Part shown: positions 9,677 through 19,695 of the stretch, one piece after another | Position numbering within the stretch: position 1 is the first letter of the stretch | Layout of the letters: each line of letters starts with the position of its first letter | Source of the DNA: Streptomyces thinghirensis | GTDB lineage: Bacteria; Actinomycetota; Actinomycetia; Streptomycetales; Streptomycetaceae | NCBI GenBank assembly: GCA_021502835.1 | Contig: JAKFGP010000014.1 | Coordinates: forward strand, 1-64,000 | Reading direction: 5' to 3' | Length of the DNA stretch: 64,000 bases | Notes under the pieces: generated by a model | Database searches by the model: none | The model's input: the letters and a program-made list of their open reading frames with translations, nothing else | What the model was told of the DNA's origin: nothing | Position numbers and translations under genes: made by a program

Positions 9677-9987
9677 GACGGTTTCTCCAAAGAATGCGAC
9701 GGGCGGGGATGTCCCCACGTAATCCGAGGCCACGCGGCCCACGGATTGGTCGGGACGCCGCCCGGAGGGCGCGGGTGACCTCGCCCGTGTGGCCGGGCAC
9801 GGTGTCCCGTACGACGCGCCGGCTCCCCACCCTCCCACGCGGGCCGTCGCACCGGCCGCCCGTCCGCCGGACCCGAAGGCGGGGCGCTCCCCGCCGGTCG
9901 GGCCTGACCTGCCGTATTACCAGCCGTTTGCGGCCCGGTCCCGGGGGCAACCCGGTTGCGGATACCGGACCGCTGTCCTGGGGCTCA
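9677..9987. other. Divergent intergenic region
   Basis: About 310 bases between the divergent sigma factor and lipoprotein genes, so both promoters should lie here. I see GC-rich inverted stretches but no convincing promoter elements and no open frame with recognisable content. Confidence 0.5.
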
Positions 9988-10516
9988 ATGGTGCTCACCA
10001 GCGGGAGAACCGCCCGTTCCGCCGCCGCTGCCGTGCTGGCCGTGACGGCTCTGGCGCTGAGTGGCTGCGGCGGGGACGACAGTTTCGAACTGCAGGACTG
10101 GGCACGCGCCCGGCCAGAACGCGAGCGTCGGCCCCGTCCTGATCCGCTACGCCCACGTTGGCCGAGCCCGAGGGTGACCCGTGGCAGCCCGGTGACGACG
10201 TGCCTGCCTACGTCTGGCTGATGAACGAGGGCGACAGGACCGACCGGCTGGTGGGCGCGAGCAGCCCCAACGCGGAGTCGGTGGGCATCGTGGACGCGGA
10301 CGGCAAGACCCTGCCGGACGGGGTGGAACCCCGCCGAACAAGTTGCAGCAACTGGAGCCGACCAACAACCACCTGTTCCTGCGGGACGTACGCAGAGGTC
10401 GTCCGCGGCGGTGACTTCATGAAGATCACCCTGAACCTTCGAAGGCGGGCTCCGTCACCTTCAACATCCAGTCGCAGGTCCCGGTCTACGACTCAAGCCC
10501 TTCCCCCAGCGAGTGA
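9988..10516 (+). CDS. Lipoprotein, PCu(A)C/DUF461-like
   Basis: The N-terminus MVLTSGRTARSAAAAVLAVT then ALALSGCGGDD is a lipoprotein signal peptide with lipobox LSGC. The mature part (YVWLMNEGDRTDRLVGASSP, VEIVDADGKTLPDGVE, NNHLFLRDVR, GGDFMKITLNFE, SVTFNIQSQVPVYD) follows the sandwich layout of PCu(A)C/DUF461 copper-chaperone-like proteins. The paired His/Met copper ligands of true PCu(A)C proteins are not seen, so copper binding is doubtful. ATG 9988 is chosen because it begins the signal peptide directly. Two to three frameshifts lie near 10100, 10330 and 10440. It ends SPSPSE at TGA 10514. Confidence 0.7.
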
Positions 10517-10717
10517 GGCCCGCCCGCCCCCGCGGGCCGGTACGGAGTAGGCTGGGGCCGTTCGCGTTCGACCGAGACTGAGCAGACCAGGACGAAAGGG
10601 GTGTGAGGTCGATGACCGCGCTCGAAGCCGCTCCGCGCGGCGCCGGGTCTCCCTCACGTCCCGGGCCATGGCCTGACCCTGTCGAACGCAACCCGGAAAC
10701 GGATCCTCATCCCGTCG

Positions 10718-11233
10718 ATGACCCATACCTAAACACACGCGCCGAGACCGGCCGCCGACGTCCCCGTCGTCCGTGACATCGTCCGCACCGCCTTCCCCAC
10801 GCCGGAAGAGGCCGCCCTCGTCGATGCCCTGCGCGCCGACCCCGAGGCCTGGATCGACGGACTGTCCCTCGTCGCGGTGGACGACGACGACCGCCCCCGT
10901 GGGCCACGCCCTGCTGACCCGCTGCCACATCGGGGACAGCCCGGCGCTCTGCCTGGCACCCGTCGCCGTCCGGCCCGATCGGCAGAAGGGCGGCGCCGGC
11001 GCGGCGGCCGTCCGGGCGGCGCTGGCGCGGCCGAGCGTCTGGGCGAGCACCATGTCGTCGTCCTCGGACACCCGGAGTACTACCCGCGGTTCGGCGCTTC
11101 GGCCGAGGCCTCCGCCCACGGCATCGGCCTGACCATCGACGTCCCGGACGAGGCCCTCATGGCCCTCACCCTGGACGCCGCCCACCCGCTGCCCGCCGGC
11201 ACCGTCCGCTACGCGGCACCGTTCGGCATCTGA
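10718..11233 (+). CDS. GNAT-family N-acetyltransferase (YhbS-like)
   Basis: The reconstructed protein reads ADVPVVRDIVRTAFPTPEEAALVDALRAD, then LVAVDDDDRPVGHALLT, LAPVAVRPDRQKGGAGAAAVRAALE (the acetyl-CoA loop) and HHVVVLGHPEYYPRFGF, the last being the signature of YhbS-type acetyltransferases. It ends PLPAGTVRYAAPFGI at TGA 11231. The start is unsure: ATG 10718 is followed by a stop after four codons unless an indel is assumed, and an open frame continues upstream to ATG 10612. Frameshifts also lie near 10905 and 11030. The substrate is unknown. Confidence 0.75.
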
Positions 11234-11355
11234 GGCACCGGACCCACCACGCCGCACGGGCGGCGGCGTCCCCACATGATCTACGAGGCGGGGGAGAGCC
11301 TGGCCGGTTCGATTCGCGGTGGCCCGCGCGGCTGAGGCGGGCCGCACACCCCGAC

Positions 11356-11387
11356 GGGGCCGCCCACCGGGATCGGTGAGCGGCCCC
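11356..11387. terminator. Bidirectional hairpin terminator
   Basis: GGGGCCGC pairs with GCGGCCCC, and the inner CACCG and CGGTG also pair, giving a near-continuous 13-bp stem between the convergent acetyltransferase and MFS exporter. Confidence 0.8.
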
Positions 11388-11418
11388 GCCGGGGTCTGCG
11401 CGTACTGCCCGCCGGCGG

Positions 11419-13028
11419 TCAGCCGACCGGCGCCGCCGGGCCTTGTCTGGCCGCGGCGGCGGCCGCTTCGCCGGACTCCTCGGCGGGGCGCTCCATGCCG
11501 CTGGTGGTCTTGAGCGGCTTCTCCTTCAGGAACACGACGGCGACCAGCGCCAGCAGCGCGAACGGCGTGGCGACGAGGAACAGGTCGGCCGTGGCGACAC
11601 CGTAGGCGTGCTCGACGATGGACCGCATCGGTGCGGGCAGCGTGGACATGTCCGGGACGCTGCCCTCGCCCGAGCCCTCACCGCCGGGCACGGTGATGCC
11701 CGCGTTGCTGAGCCACCTTGGTCATCTCACTGGCGACCCGGTTGGCGAGGATCGCGCCGAGGACGCTGACGCCGATGGTGCCGCCCATGCTGCGGAAGAA
11801 GGACAGTACGGAGGTCGCGGCGCCCAGGTCGGCGGCGGGCGTCGTTCTGCGCGGCCAGCACCAGGTTTCATCAGCATGCCGACGCCGACGCCGAGGATCG
11901 CCATGTAGAGGCTGAGCAGGCCGAAGTGCGTCTTCGCGTCGATCGTAGCGAGCAGCGCGAGGCCGACGGCCGTGAGGGCCGCGCCCGCCGCAGGTAACGC
12001 TTCCACTTGCCGGTCCGGCTGATCACCTGCCCGGCGACGGTGGACGACACCAGCAGGCCGAGGATCATGGGCAGGCTCATCAGACCCGCGACGGTCGGCG
12101 ACTTGCCCAGGGAGACCTGGAAGTACTGCGAGAGGAAGACGGTCCCGCCGAACGTGGCGACACCGACCAGGAGGCTGGCGACGGTGGTCAGCGTGACCGT
12201 GCGGTTGCGGAAGATGTCGAGCGGGATGACCGGCTCGGGGTACGGCCTTCAACGAAGACGCGGCGACCAGCAGCAGCACGCCACCGCCGGCGAGCGCACC
12301 GGTCTGCCAGGACGCCCAGTCGAACTCGTTGCCGGCCAGCGACACCCAGATGAGCAGCGCGCAGAACACCGGCGACGATCAGGAAGGCGCCGAGCCAGTC
12401 GATGCGCACCTTGCGCGACACGGTGGGCAGCCGCAGCGTGCGCTGCAGCAGCGCGATGGCGAGCAGCGCGAACGGCACGCCGATGAAGAAGCACCAGCGC
12501 CAGCCCAGCCACGAGGTGTCCACCAGGACACCGCCGATCAGCGGACCGGCCACGGTGCCCACGGCGAAGACGGCACCGAAGATGCCGGCGTACTTGCCCA
12601 GTTGCCGGGGCGGGATGACGGAGGCCATCACGACCTGCGCGAGAGCGGTCAGACCGCCCGCGCCGATGCCCTGCACGACCCGGCTGAAGATCAGCAGACC
12701 GACACCGTGGAGAAGCCGGCCAGCAGCGAGCCGACCACGAACCATGGCCAGCGAGAGCTGCAGCAGGGCTTCTTGTTGAAGAGGTCGGACAGCTTACCCC
12801 ACAGGGCACCGTCGCGGTCATCGCCCAGCAGTTCGGAGGTGACGACCCAGGTGTAGGAGGACCGGCTGGCGCCCAGGTCGGCGATGATCGTGGGCAGCGC
12901 GTTGGAGACGACGGTGCCGGCCAGGATGGCGACGAACATGCCGGCCATCAGGCCGGACATGGCCTGGAGTATCTGCCGTGGGTCATGGAGGTGGGAGGCG
13001 CGTCGGCGGGCGCCTGGGATGCGGTCAC
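11419..13028 (-). CDS. MFS multidrug exporter, DHA2/EmrB-QacA type
   Basis: A 14-helix drug:H+ antiporter of about 530 residues. Helix 1 reads MSGLMAGMFVAILAGTVVSNALPTII with the family's conserved start, followed by WVVTSELL (helix 2), LWGKLSDLFNKK (the loop 2-3 motif A variant), GIGAGGLTALAQVV (motif B region), and GPLIGGVLVDTSWLGWRWCFFIG, the antiporter motif C (GxxxGPxxGG). It ends with the cytoplasmic tail LKTTSGMERPAEESGEAAA. The GTG start at 13028 overlaps the TGA of the TetR gene (GTGA), so the two are co-translated and the exporter is expected to be under that repressor. At least six frameshifts interrupt it. Confidence 0.85.
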
Positions 13029-13757
13029 AGCATCTTTCGGTGGTAGTCTGATGGGTCGCGCGAGCCCGGCGCGGAGGGCTACGCGGAGGTGCCGGGAGAC
13101 CGGCGGCGAGGAGGGCGAACACCTCGTGGAACACGTCGAGGAAGGCGGCGTCCTCCTGATGGGCAGACCAGTGGTCCATGCTGGTCCGCACCGCGCGTTC
13201 GCCACCGAGGCCAGCAGTCGCGGGTAGGAGGCCCGGCGCCGCGCGCCGTTCCTCGCCGCCTCGGGCCCGGAACCGGGCCGATCTGCCCGCCCCGGCGCCG
13301 TGGAGGCGTTCGGCGATGCGCTTCCCGCCAGGTCCGCCTCGGCCGCCATGCGCGCCCCGACGCCGCGGGCCAGGAGGTGCGGTGAGGCATGCAGCACCTC
13401 GGCGTGCAAGCCGCCACAGCTCGTGGTGCTGCTCCGCCTCGGCGAGCTCGGCCGCCAAGGCTTGGCGCAGGGCTTCCAGCGGGGAGACCGGCCGGGTGCG
13501 TCGAGTACGGCGTGCCGCAGACGTACGCCCGCGTCGACGTCGATGACGACGAAGGCGTCGTCACGGGTGTCGAAGTAGTTGAAGAAGGTTCGCACCGACA
13601 CACCGGCCGCGGCGCTGATCGCCTCGACGGTGACCTTCTCCGCTCCGTGTTCGGCGGCGAGGCGTACCGCGGCCTCGGTGAGGGCGGCACGCGTGGCCCG
13701 CTTCTTCCCGCTCCCGCAGACCGCCTCCGCGGCACTCTTCTCCGACATAAGTTGCAT
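13025..13757 (-). CDS. TetR-family repressor of the adjacent exporter
   Basis: The N-terminal helix-turn-helix is clear: RAALTEAAVRLAAEHGAEKV then VEAISAAAGVSVRTFFNYF with the R-T-F-F-N-Y-F end of the recognition helix. A ligand-binding domain follows (RLRHAVLDAPGRSPLEAL, ASPHLLARGVGARM, TSMDHWSAHQEDAAF). Two in-frame ATGs, 13757 and 13748, both lie in or beside a palindromic operator and neither has a good ribosome site, so translation may be leaderless or the start may be further in. The end overlaps the exporter start after a frameshift. It should repress the exporter until a toxic ligand binds. Confidence 0.8.
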
Positions 13758-13783
13758 GGTATGCAAAGATGCATGCCGTGCAA
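13752..13783 (-). promoter_or_regulatory. Tandem palindromic operators for TetR
   Basis: Two 15-bp sites with the same pattern occur side by side: TTGCATGGTATGCAA (13752-13766, a perfect 6-3-6 palindrome) and, on the minus strand, TTGCACGGCATGCAT (13769-13783). Together they give the pattern TTGCAYGGYATGCAW. Their centres are 17 bases apart and they cover the start region of the TetR gene, as expected for autorepression. Binding by this TetR is inferred. Confidence 0.75.
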
Positions 13784-13795
13784 ATGTGAGGCTTC

Positions 13796-14384
13796 TCAGC
13801 CCCTCCAGCCGCGCCAGCGTCTCCTCGAACGGGACGGCGTCCCCGTGGGCCGGTTGTGCAGCGGCGCCTGGCCAGCACGGCGGCCATGCCGCAGGTGTTG
13901 GTCACCCCGAGAAGACCAGGCCCGCGCCGATCGCGCCGGACAGCCAGTGCCCGGGACGCCAGACGCGGCCCGCCAGGAAGCCGGCGGCGACGAGCGACCC
14001 GGCGGCGAGGCGCACCTGCCGGGTCCATGGGCCACGGCGTGCGGGCCCCGGCCGGACGCTCGACCGGGTGGCCGGCCGCCGCCCACGCGCGCCGGTGCCG
14101 CCCTGAAGGGTGGCCGCCTCGACGCCGCGTGCGGCCAGCCGCGCGCAGCCCTTGGCGGACCGGGCCCGGAGGCGCACACGAGCAGCAGCGGCCCGCGCGC
14201 GGCGGCCGCCGCCAGGGCGCCCGCGGCCCTCGTCGAGCCGTTCCAGCGGCACGTTGTGCGCGCCGGGGAGGTGGCCGCCGGCGTACTCGCCGGGGGAGCG
14301 GACGTCGACGACGGTGAACTCGCCGAGGCGGTCCGCTGCCTGGCCGGTGCTCAGAGTGGTGGTCGGTGTGGCGGGGGTGATCAC
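13796..14384 (-). CDS. Rhodanese with DUF2892-type membrane tail
   Basis: The first half is a rhodanese (sulfurtransferase) domain: GEFTVVDVRSPGEYAGGHLPGAHNVPLERL, then VCASGARSAKGCARLAARG, in which the C-A-S-G-A-R-S loop carries the persulfide-forming Cys after frame correction, and LQGGTGAWAAAGHPVER. The second half is a hydrophobic DUF2892-like pair of helices (LAAGSLVAAGFLAGRVW, GAIGAGLVFSGVTNTCGMAAVLA) as in YgaP, an inner-membrane rhodanese. Start is GTG 14384. It is divergent from the CstR-like sensor, with a palindromic box between them, and so belongs to the persulfide module. Three or more frameshifts; the exact stop is uncertain. Confidence 0.8.
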
Positions 14385-14424
14385 GGAGGTGAACCTTTCT
14401 CGTTGCTGCCCTGGTGCGGGGTAG

Positions 14425-15511
<1,087 letters not shown>

Positions 15512-15515
<4 letters not shown>

Positions 15516-16912
15516 CCGGCGGTGCCGCCCGGGGGCGCGACCAGCGGGAGACCGGCCTCGGCCGCCGCGGCGAGAACCGTCGTCGACCGCGACCACCACG
15601 CGTCCGGCGGCGTCCAGCGCGGACGCGGCGACGGCTCGCGCGCATGCCGCCCGCACAGTGCACCCACACCGTGCCCGGCGGCACCTCGTCCAGCCGCCGG
15701 TGGATCTCGTGGACGAGGAAGGTGCACGCTGCTCTCGACCCAGCCGTCCGCGCGCTCGCTGTCCCGGCGTACGTCGACCACCACCACGTCCTCGCCGTCC
15801 CGCCGCGTCGCGGCCAGCTCGGCGAACGTGGCGCGCCGGGACACGAGGCCGGTCCGGACCCGTCCACGAGCCAGTCGGCCGGGGAGCCGACCGCCGCCGC
15901 GGCCGGCCGGTCGATGCCACCAGGTCAGCTCCCGCTGGGCGCCGGGCGAGGTCCTCGGCGCCGCGCGCGAGCAGCGTCGCGGTCTGCCCACGGGATCATC
16001 CACGCGAGATAGGTCGCGAGCTGCCCGTCGACCTCGAAGTTGAACGACCCGGCGACGTGGCCGGCGGCGAGACGCCACCCGGCTGCGCAGGTCCACGACC
16101 CACTCACCGGCGGCCAGCCGCCGGGCGATCTCCTCCGCGTCGGCCCGCCGGGGCTCGGTCAGATCCACGGGGGCGGGGCCGTCGGCGTTCACCGGTCCCA
16201 TGTGCGCGTAGTAGGCGGGGCGTCCTCCAGCCCGGCCAGCAGCTCCTGGACGAAGGTGTCCACGTCCTGGACGAGTGCGGGAGTTCCCGGCCGCCTTCTC
16301 GGCGCCGATGGTGCCTGGCCGCTCGCCGCCGGACGGCGAGGAGGAGCAAGAAACTGCCGAAGCCGTGCGTGGGCAGCACCGCCACCAGTCCTCCAGCTGG
16401 GCCGCGAGACGGTGCGCGGAGGGCGTGCTGCGCGCAGGCCAGCTCCTCGGTCAGCAGCGGCTCCACGAGGTCGGGCCGGCCCGCGCCGCCGATCAGCAGC
16501 GAGCCGCCGGTGAAGGCAGCGGCCGCCGCCCACCCCCAACTCCTCAAGGACATTACGAGTGTGGTGCGAGGGGTGTGGCCGGGCGTGGCCCACGGCGCGC
16601 AGCTCCAGCCCCTCGTCGACCGGCTCCACATCCCCGTCGGCCACCCCCGCGCGCGTACGCCACCTCGGCCCCGGCCGGCACCAGGTAGCGCGCGCCGGTG
16701 GGGGCGGGCGAGCTCCAGCCCGCCGGTGACGTAGTCGTTGTGCACATGAGTCTCGGCGACGGCGGCGATCCGCACCCCGCGCCGAGCGGCCTCGGCCATG
16801 ACGCGGTCGATGTCCCGCGGCGGGTCCACGACGACGGCACGAGCGGGCACCGCCCGCCAGCGTAGCTGCGGTTGCCCAGCCCCTCGGTCTCCAGGACGTC
16901 GACAAAGAACAC
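15512..16912 (-). CDS. CstB-like persulfide dioxygenase-rhodanese fusion
   Basis: A three-domain enzyme of about 460 residues. The N-terminal metallo-beta-lactamase domain has AETHVHNDYVTGG, the iron-binding H-x-H-x-D motif of persulfide dioxygenases, and VLPTHGFGSFC, a further His ligand region. A middle rhodanese-like domain (EWVVDLRSRVAFAAGHVAGSFN) lacks an obvious catalytic Cys. The C-terminal rhodanese has VWVHCAGGMRASIAASAL with the active Cys in HCAGGMRA. This order matches CstB, which oxidises low-molecular-weight persulfides to thiosulfate. GTG 16912 has a GGAAGGAG ribosome site. Two palindromic boxes lie 20-75 bases upstream. About ten frameshifts. Confidence 0.85.
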
Positions 16913-16932
16913 GGCGTACTCTCCTTCCGAAT

Positions 16933-16985
16933 TACCCCCGGGGGTATCTTCGTCGTCCCACCGTAACAGAGATACCCGGGGGTAT
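16933..16985 (-). promoter_or_regulatory. Two CstR-type boxes before the CstB-like gene
   Basis: TACCCCCGGGGGTA (16933-16946, perfect 14-bp palindrome) and ATACCCGGGGGTAT (16972-16985) flank the probable promoter of the CstB-TauE operon. Both match the box at 14426 in front of the sensor gene, so all transcription units of the module share an operator. Confidence 0.75.
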
Positions 16986-17140
16986 TGAGGGAATATGGGG
17001 TCGACGGAAGCGCGGGTTCCCGTCCGCGCGAGGCCAACGCTCCTGCGTGCGAGAGAGAGTTGGGGTGCACGGTCCGTCGGCACGGTCGGCACCGGGGTCG
17101 GCGCCGGTGACGGCCGTGCTGCTCGTGTCACGCGCCGCCT

Positions 17141-17209
17141 CCCGGTACCGGGGGTCCGGCCCCCGTTCGGGAACCGACGTGACCCGAACAGCCCTGTCGG
17201 GTACCCGAC
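17141..17209. promoter_or_regulatory. Cluster of three inverted repeats upstream of phosphoketolase
   Basis: Three palindromes lie within 70 bases: CCCGGTACCGGG (17141-17152), GTTCGGG...CCCGAAC with an 11-base spacer (17165-17189), and GTCGGGTACCCGAC (17196-17209). They end 85 bases before the phosphoketolase start codon. The rest of the 382-base gap after the CstB boxes holds no gene. Which regulator binds is unknown. Confidence 0.6.
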
Positions 17210-17294
17210 CGGTCCCGCGCGGGGTTGGGATGTGCACGGGGCACCCGTGCCCACCCGGCCCGACCAGCATGTCCCGACACGGAAAGGACCACCG

Positions 17295-19695
17295 ATGTCC
17301 GCCGACACCCAGCAGGCGCCCCCCGGGCTCACTGGACGAAGGAGCTCGCCGGCCTGGACGCCCACTGGCGCGCCGCGAACTACCTCTCCGTCGGCCAGAT
17401 CTATCTGATGGCCAACCCCTGCTGACCGAGCCACTGCGACCCGAGCACGTCAAGCCCCGGCTGCTCGGCCACTGGGGCACCTCACCCGGCCTCAACCTGG
17501 TCCACCCATCTCAACCGGGTGATCAAGGCCCGGGACCTCGACGCCCTGTGTATCTGGGGCCCCGGCCACGGCGGAACCGCAGTCCTGGCCAACTCGTGGC
17601 TGGAGGGCTCGTACACCGAGACCTACCCGGACATCACCAGGGACGCGAGCGGAATGGGCCGGCTGTTCAAGCAGTTCTCGTTCCCCGGCGGCGTGCCGAG
17701 CGAACACTGTCGCACCCGAGACGCGCGGGCTCGATCCACGAGGGCGGCAGAGCTCGGTTCCGCCGCTCTCGCACGCCTACGGCGCCGCCTTCGACCACCC
17801 CGGCCTGGTGGTGCGCCTGCATCGATCGGCGACGGCGGAGGGCGGAGACCGACCCGCTGGCGACGTCCTGGCACTCCAACGGTTCACTCGACCCGGTCAG
17901 CGACGGCGCCGTCCTGCCTTGATCCTGCACCTCAACGGCTACCAGGATCGCCAACCGACGGTGCTCGCCCGCCTCCCGAAGGCCGAACTCCGACGAACTC
18001 CTGCGCGGCTACGGCTACGACCCGATCACGTCACCGGCGACGGAGCGGCCGCCGTCCACCGCCGCCGATGGCCACGCCATGGACACCGCCCTGGACCGCA
18101 TCGCCACCATCCAGCGCGCCGCGCGCAGGGACGGTGCCGGCGACCGCCCCGCTGGCCGGTGATCGTGCTGCGCACTCAAGGGGCTGGACCGGCCCGGCCG
18201 GGGTCGACGGCCTGCCCGTGGAGAACACCTGACGCGCCCACCAGGTGCCCTGTCCGCCGTGCGGACCGATCCGGAGCACCTCGCCCGGCTGGAGCGGTGG
18301 CTGCGCTCCTACCGGCCCGAGGAGCTGTTCGACGACGCCGGGGCACGCCGGCCGCGGTCCTCGCCACCGTCCGCGGGGAGCACGTCGACTGGGCGCCACC
18401 ACCCGCCAACGGCAGGACTCCTGCTGCCCGGCGCTGCCCTGCCGCCACTGGAGAAGTACGCCGTCCCCGTCGACGAACCCGGTGCGAGCACGCACGAGGC
18501 CACCCGGAGTGCTGGGCGACCTGCTGGCGGACGTCATGGCCGCCACCGCCGGCTCGGCGCGACTTCCGCCTCGTCGGCCCCGACGAGACCGCCTCAACCG
18601 CCTCCAGGCCGTCTACGCCGCCAGCGGCAAGGCGCTGGCAGGAACGGACGCTGCCCGTCGACGAGGACCTCGACCGGCACGGCCCGTGTGATGGAGATCC
18701 TCTCCGAACACACCTGCCCAGGGCTGGCTGGAGGGCTACCCTCACCGGCCGGCACGGACTCTTCTCCTGCTACGAGGCGTTCGTCCACATCGTCGACTCC
18801 GCTGGTCAACCAGCGCATTGAAGTGGCTGCGCGTGACCGCCGCCTGCCCTGGCGCGCCCCCATCGCGTCCCTCAACTGCCTGTCACCTCCCACGTGCCCG
18901 GCGCCAGGACCGCGGCGGTTTCTCCCACCGGGGCTCGGCTTAGTCGACCACATCATCAACAAGAGCCCCGAGGCCGTGCTGAGGTCTACCTGCCGCCGGA
19001 CGCCAACACCCTGCTCTCCGTCGCCGACCACGCCCTGCGCAGCCGCGACCTACATCAACGTGGTCGTCGCCGGCAAGCGGCCTACTTCGACTGGCTGTCC
19101 ATGGAACAGGCGAGGTGCACTGCGCCCGGGGCGCGGCATCTGGGACTGGGCCGGCGCCGAGGACGGCAGCCGCGACCCCGACGTGGTGCTCGCCTGCGCG
19201 GGCGACGTCCCGACCCAGGAGGTACCCAGCCGCCGCCCAGCTGATCCGCCGCCACCTGCCCGACCTCGCCGTACGGGTGGTCAGCGTCGTGGACATCGCC
19301 CGGCTGCTGCCCCGGCGAAGAACACCCGCACGGCATGAGCGACTTCGGTACGACGGCCTGTTCACCGCCGACAAGCCGGTCATCTTCGCGTACCACGGCT
19401 ACCCTGGCTGATCCACCGGCTCGCCTACCGGCGCACGGCCACACATCTGCACGTGCGCGGCTACAAGGAGATCGGGACCACCACCACACCTTCGACGGTG
19501 GTCGTCGGCAACGACATGGACCGCTACCGCCTGGTCATGGACGTCATCGACCGCGTACCCGGCCTCGCCGTGCGCGCAACGGCCATTGCAGCAGCGCATG
19601 GAGGACGCCAGGCTGCTCCCTGCCGACTGGATCCGCGAACACGGAGTGGACCTGCCCCGAGGTCGCCGACTGGTCCTGGGCGGGCTCGCGGGTGA
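17295..19695 (+). CDS. xfp: Xylulose-5-phosphate/fructose-6-phosphate phosphoketolase
   Basis: A thiamine-diphosphate enzyme of about 795 residues that splits xylulose 5-phosphate or fructose 6-phosphate with inorganic phosphate into acetyl phosphate and a shorter sugar phosphate. Family segments follow in order: [28 protein letters not shown] (catalytic His region), SFPGGVPSH, the cofactor loop GDGEAETGP after frame repair, [46 protein letters not shown], and at the end ATTTPFDMVV-like plus VNDLDRYHLVMDVI-like strings. ATG 17295 has AAGGA upstream. The stop overlaps the GTG of the GH65 gene. Over twenty indels make this the most damaged gene in the window. Confidence 0.9.
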
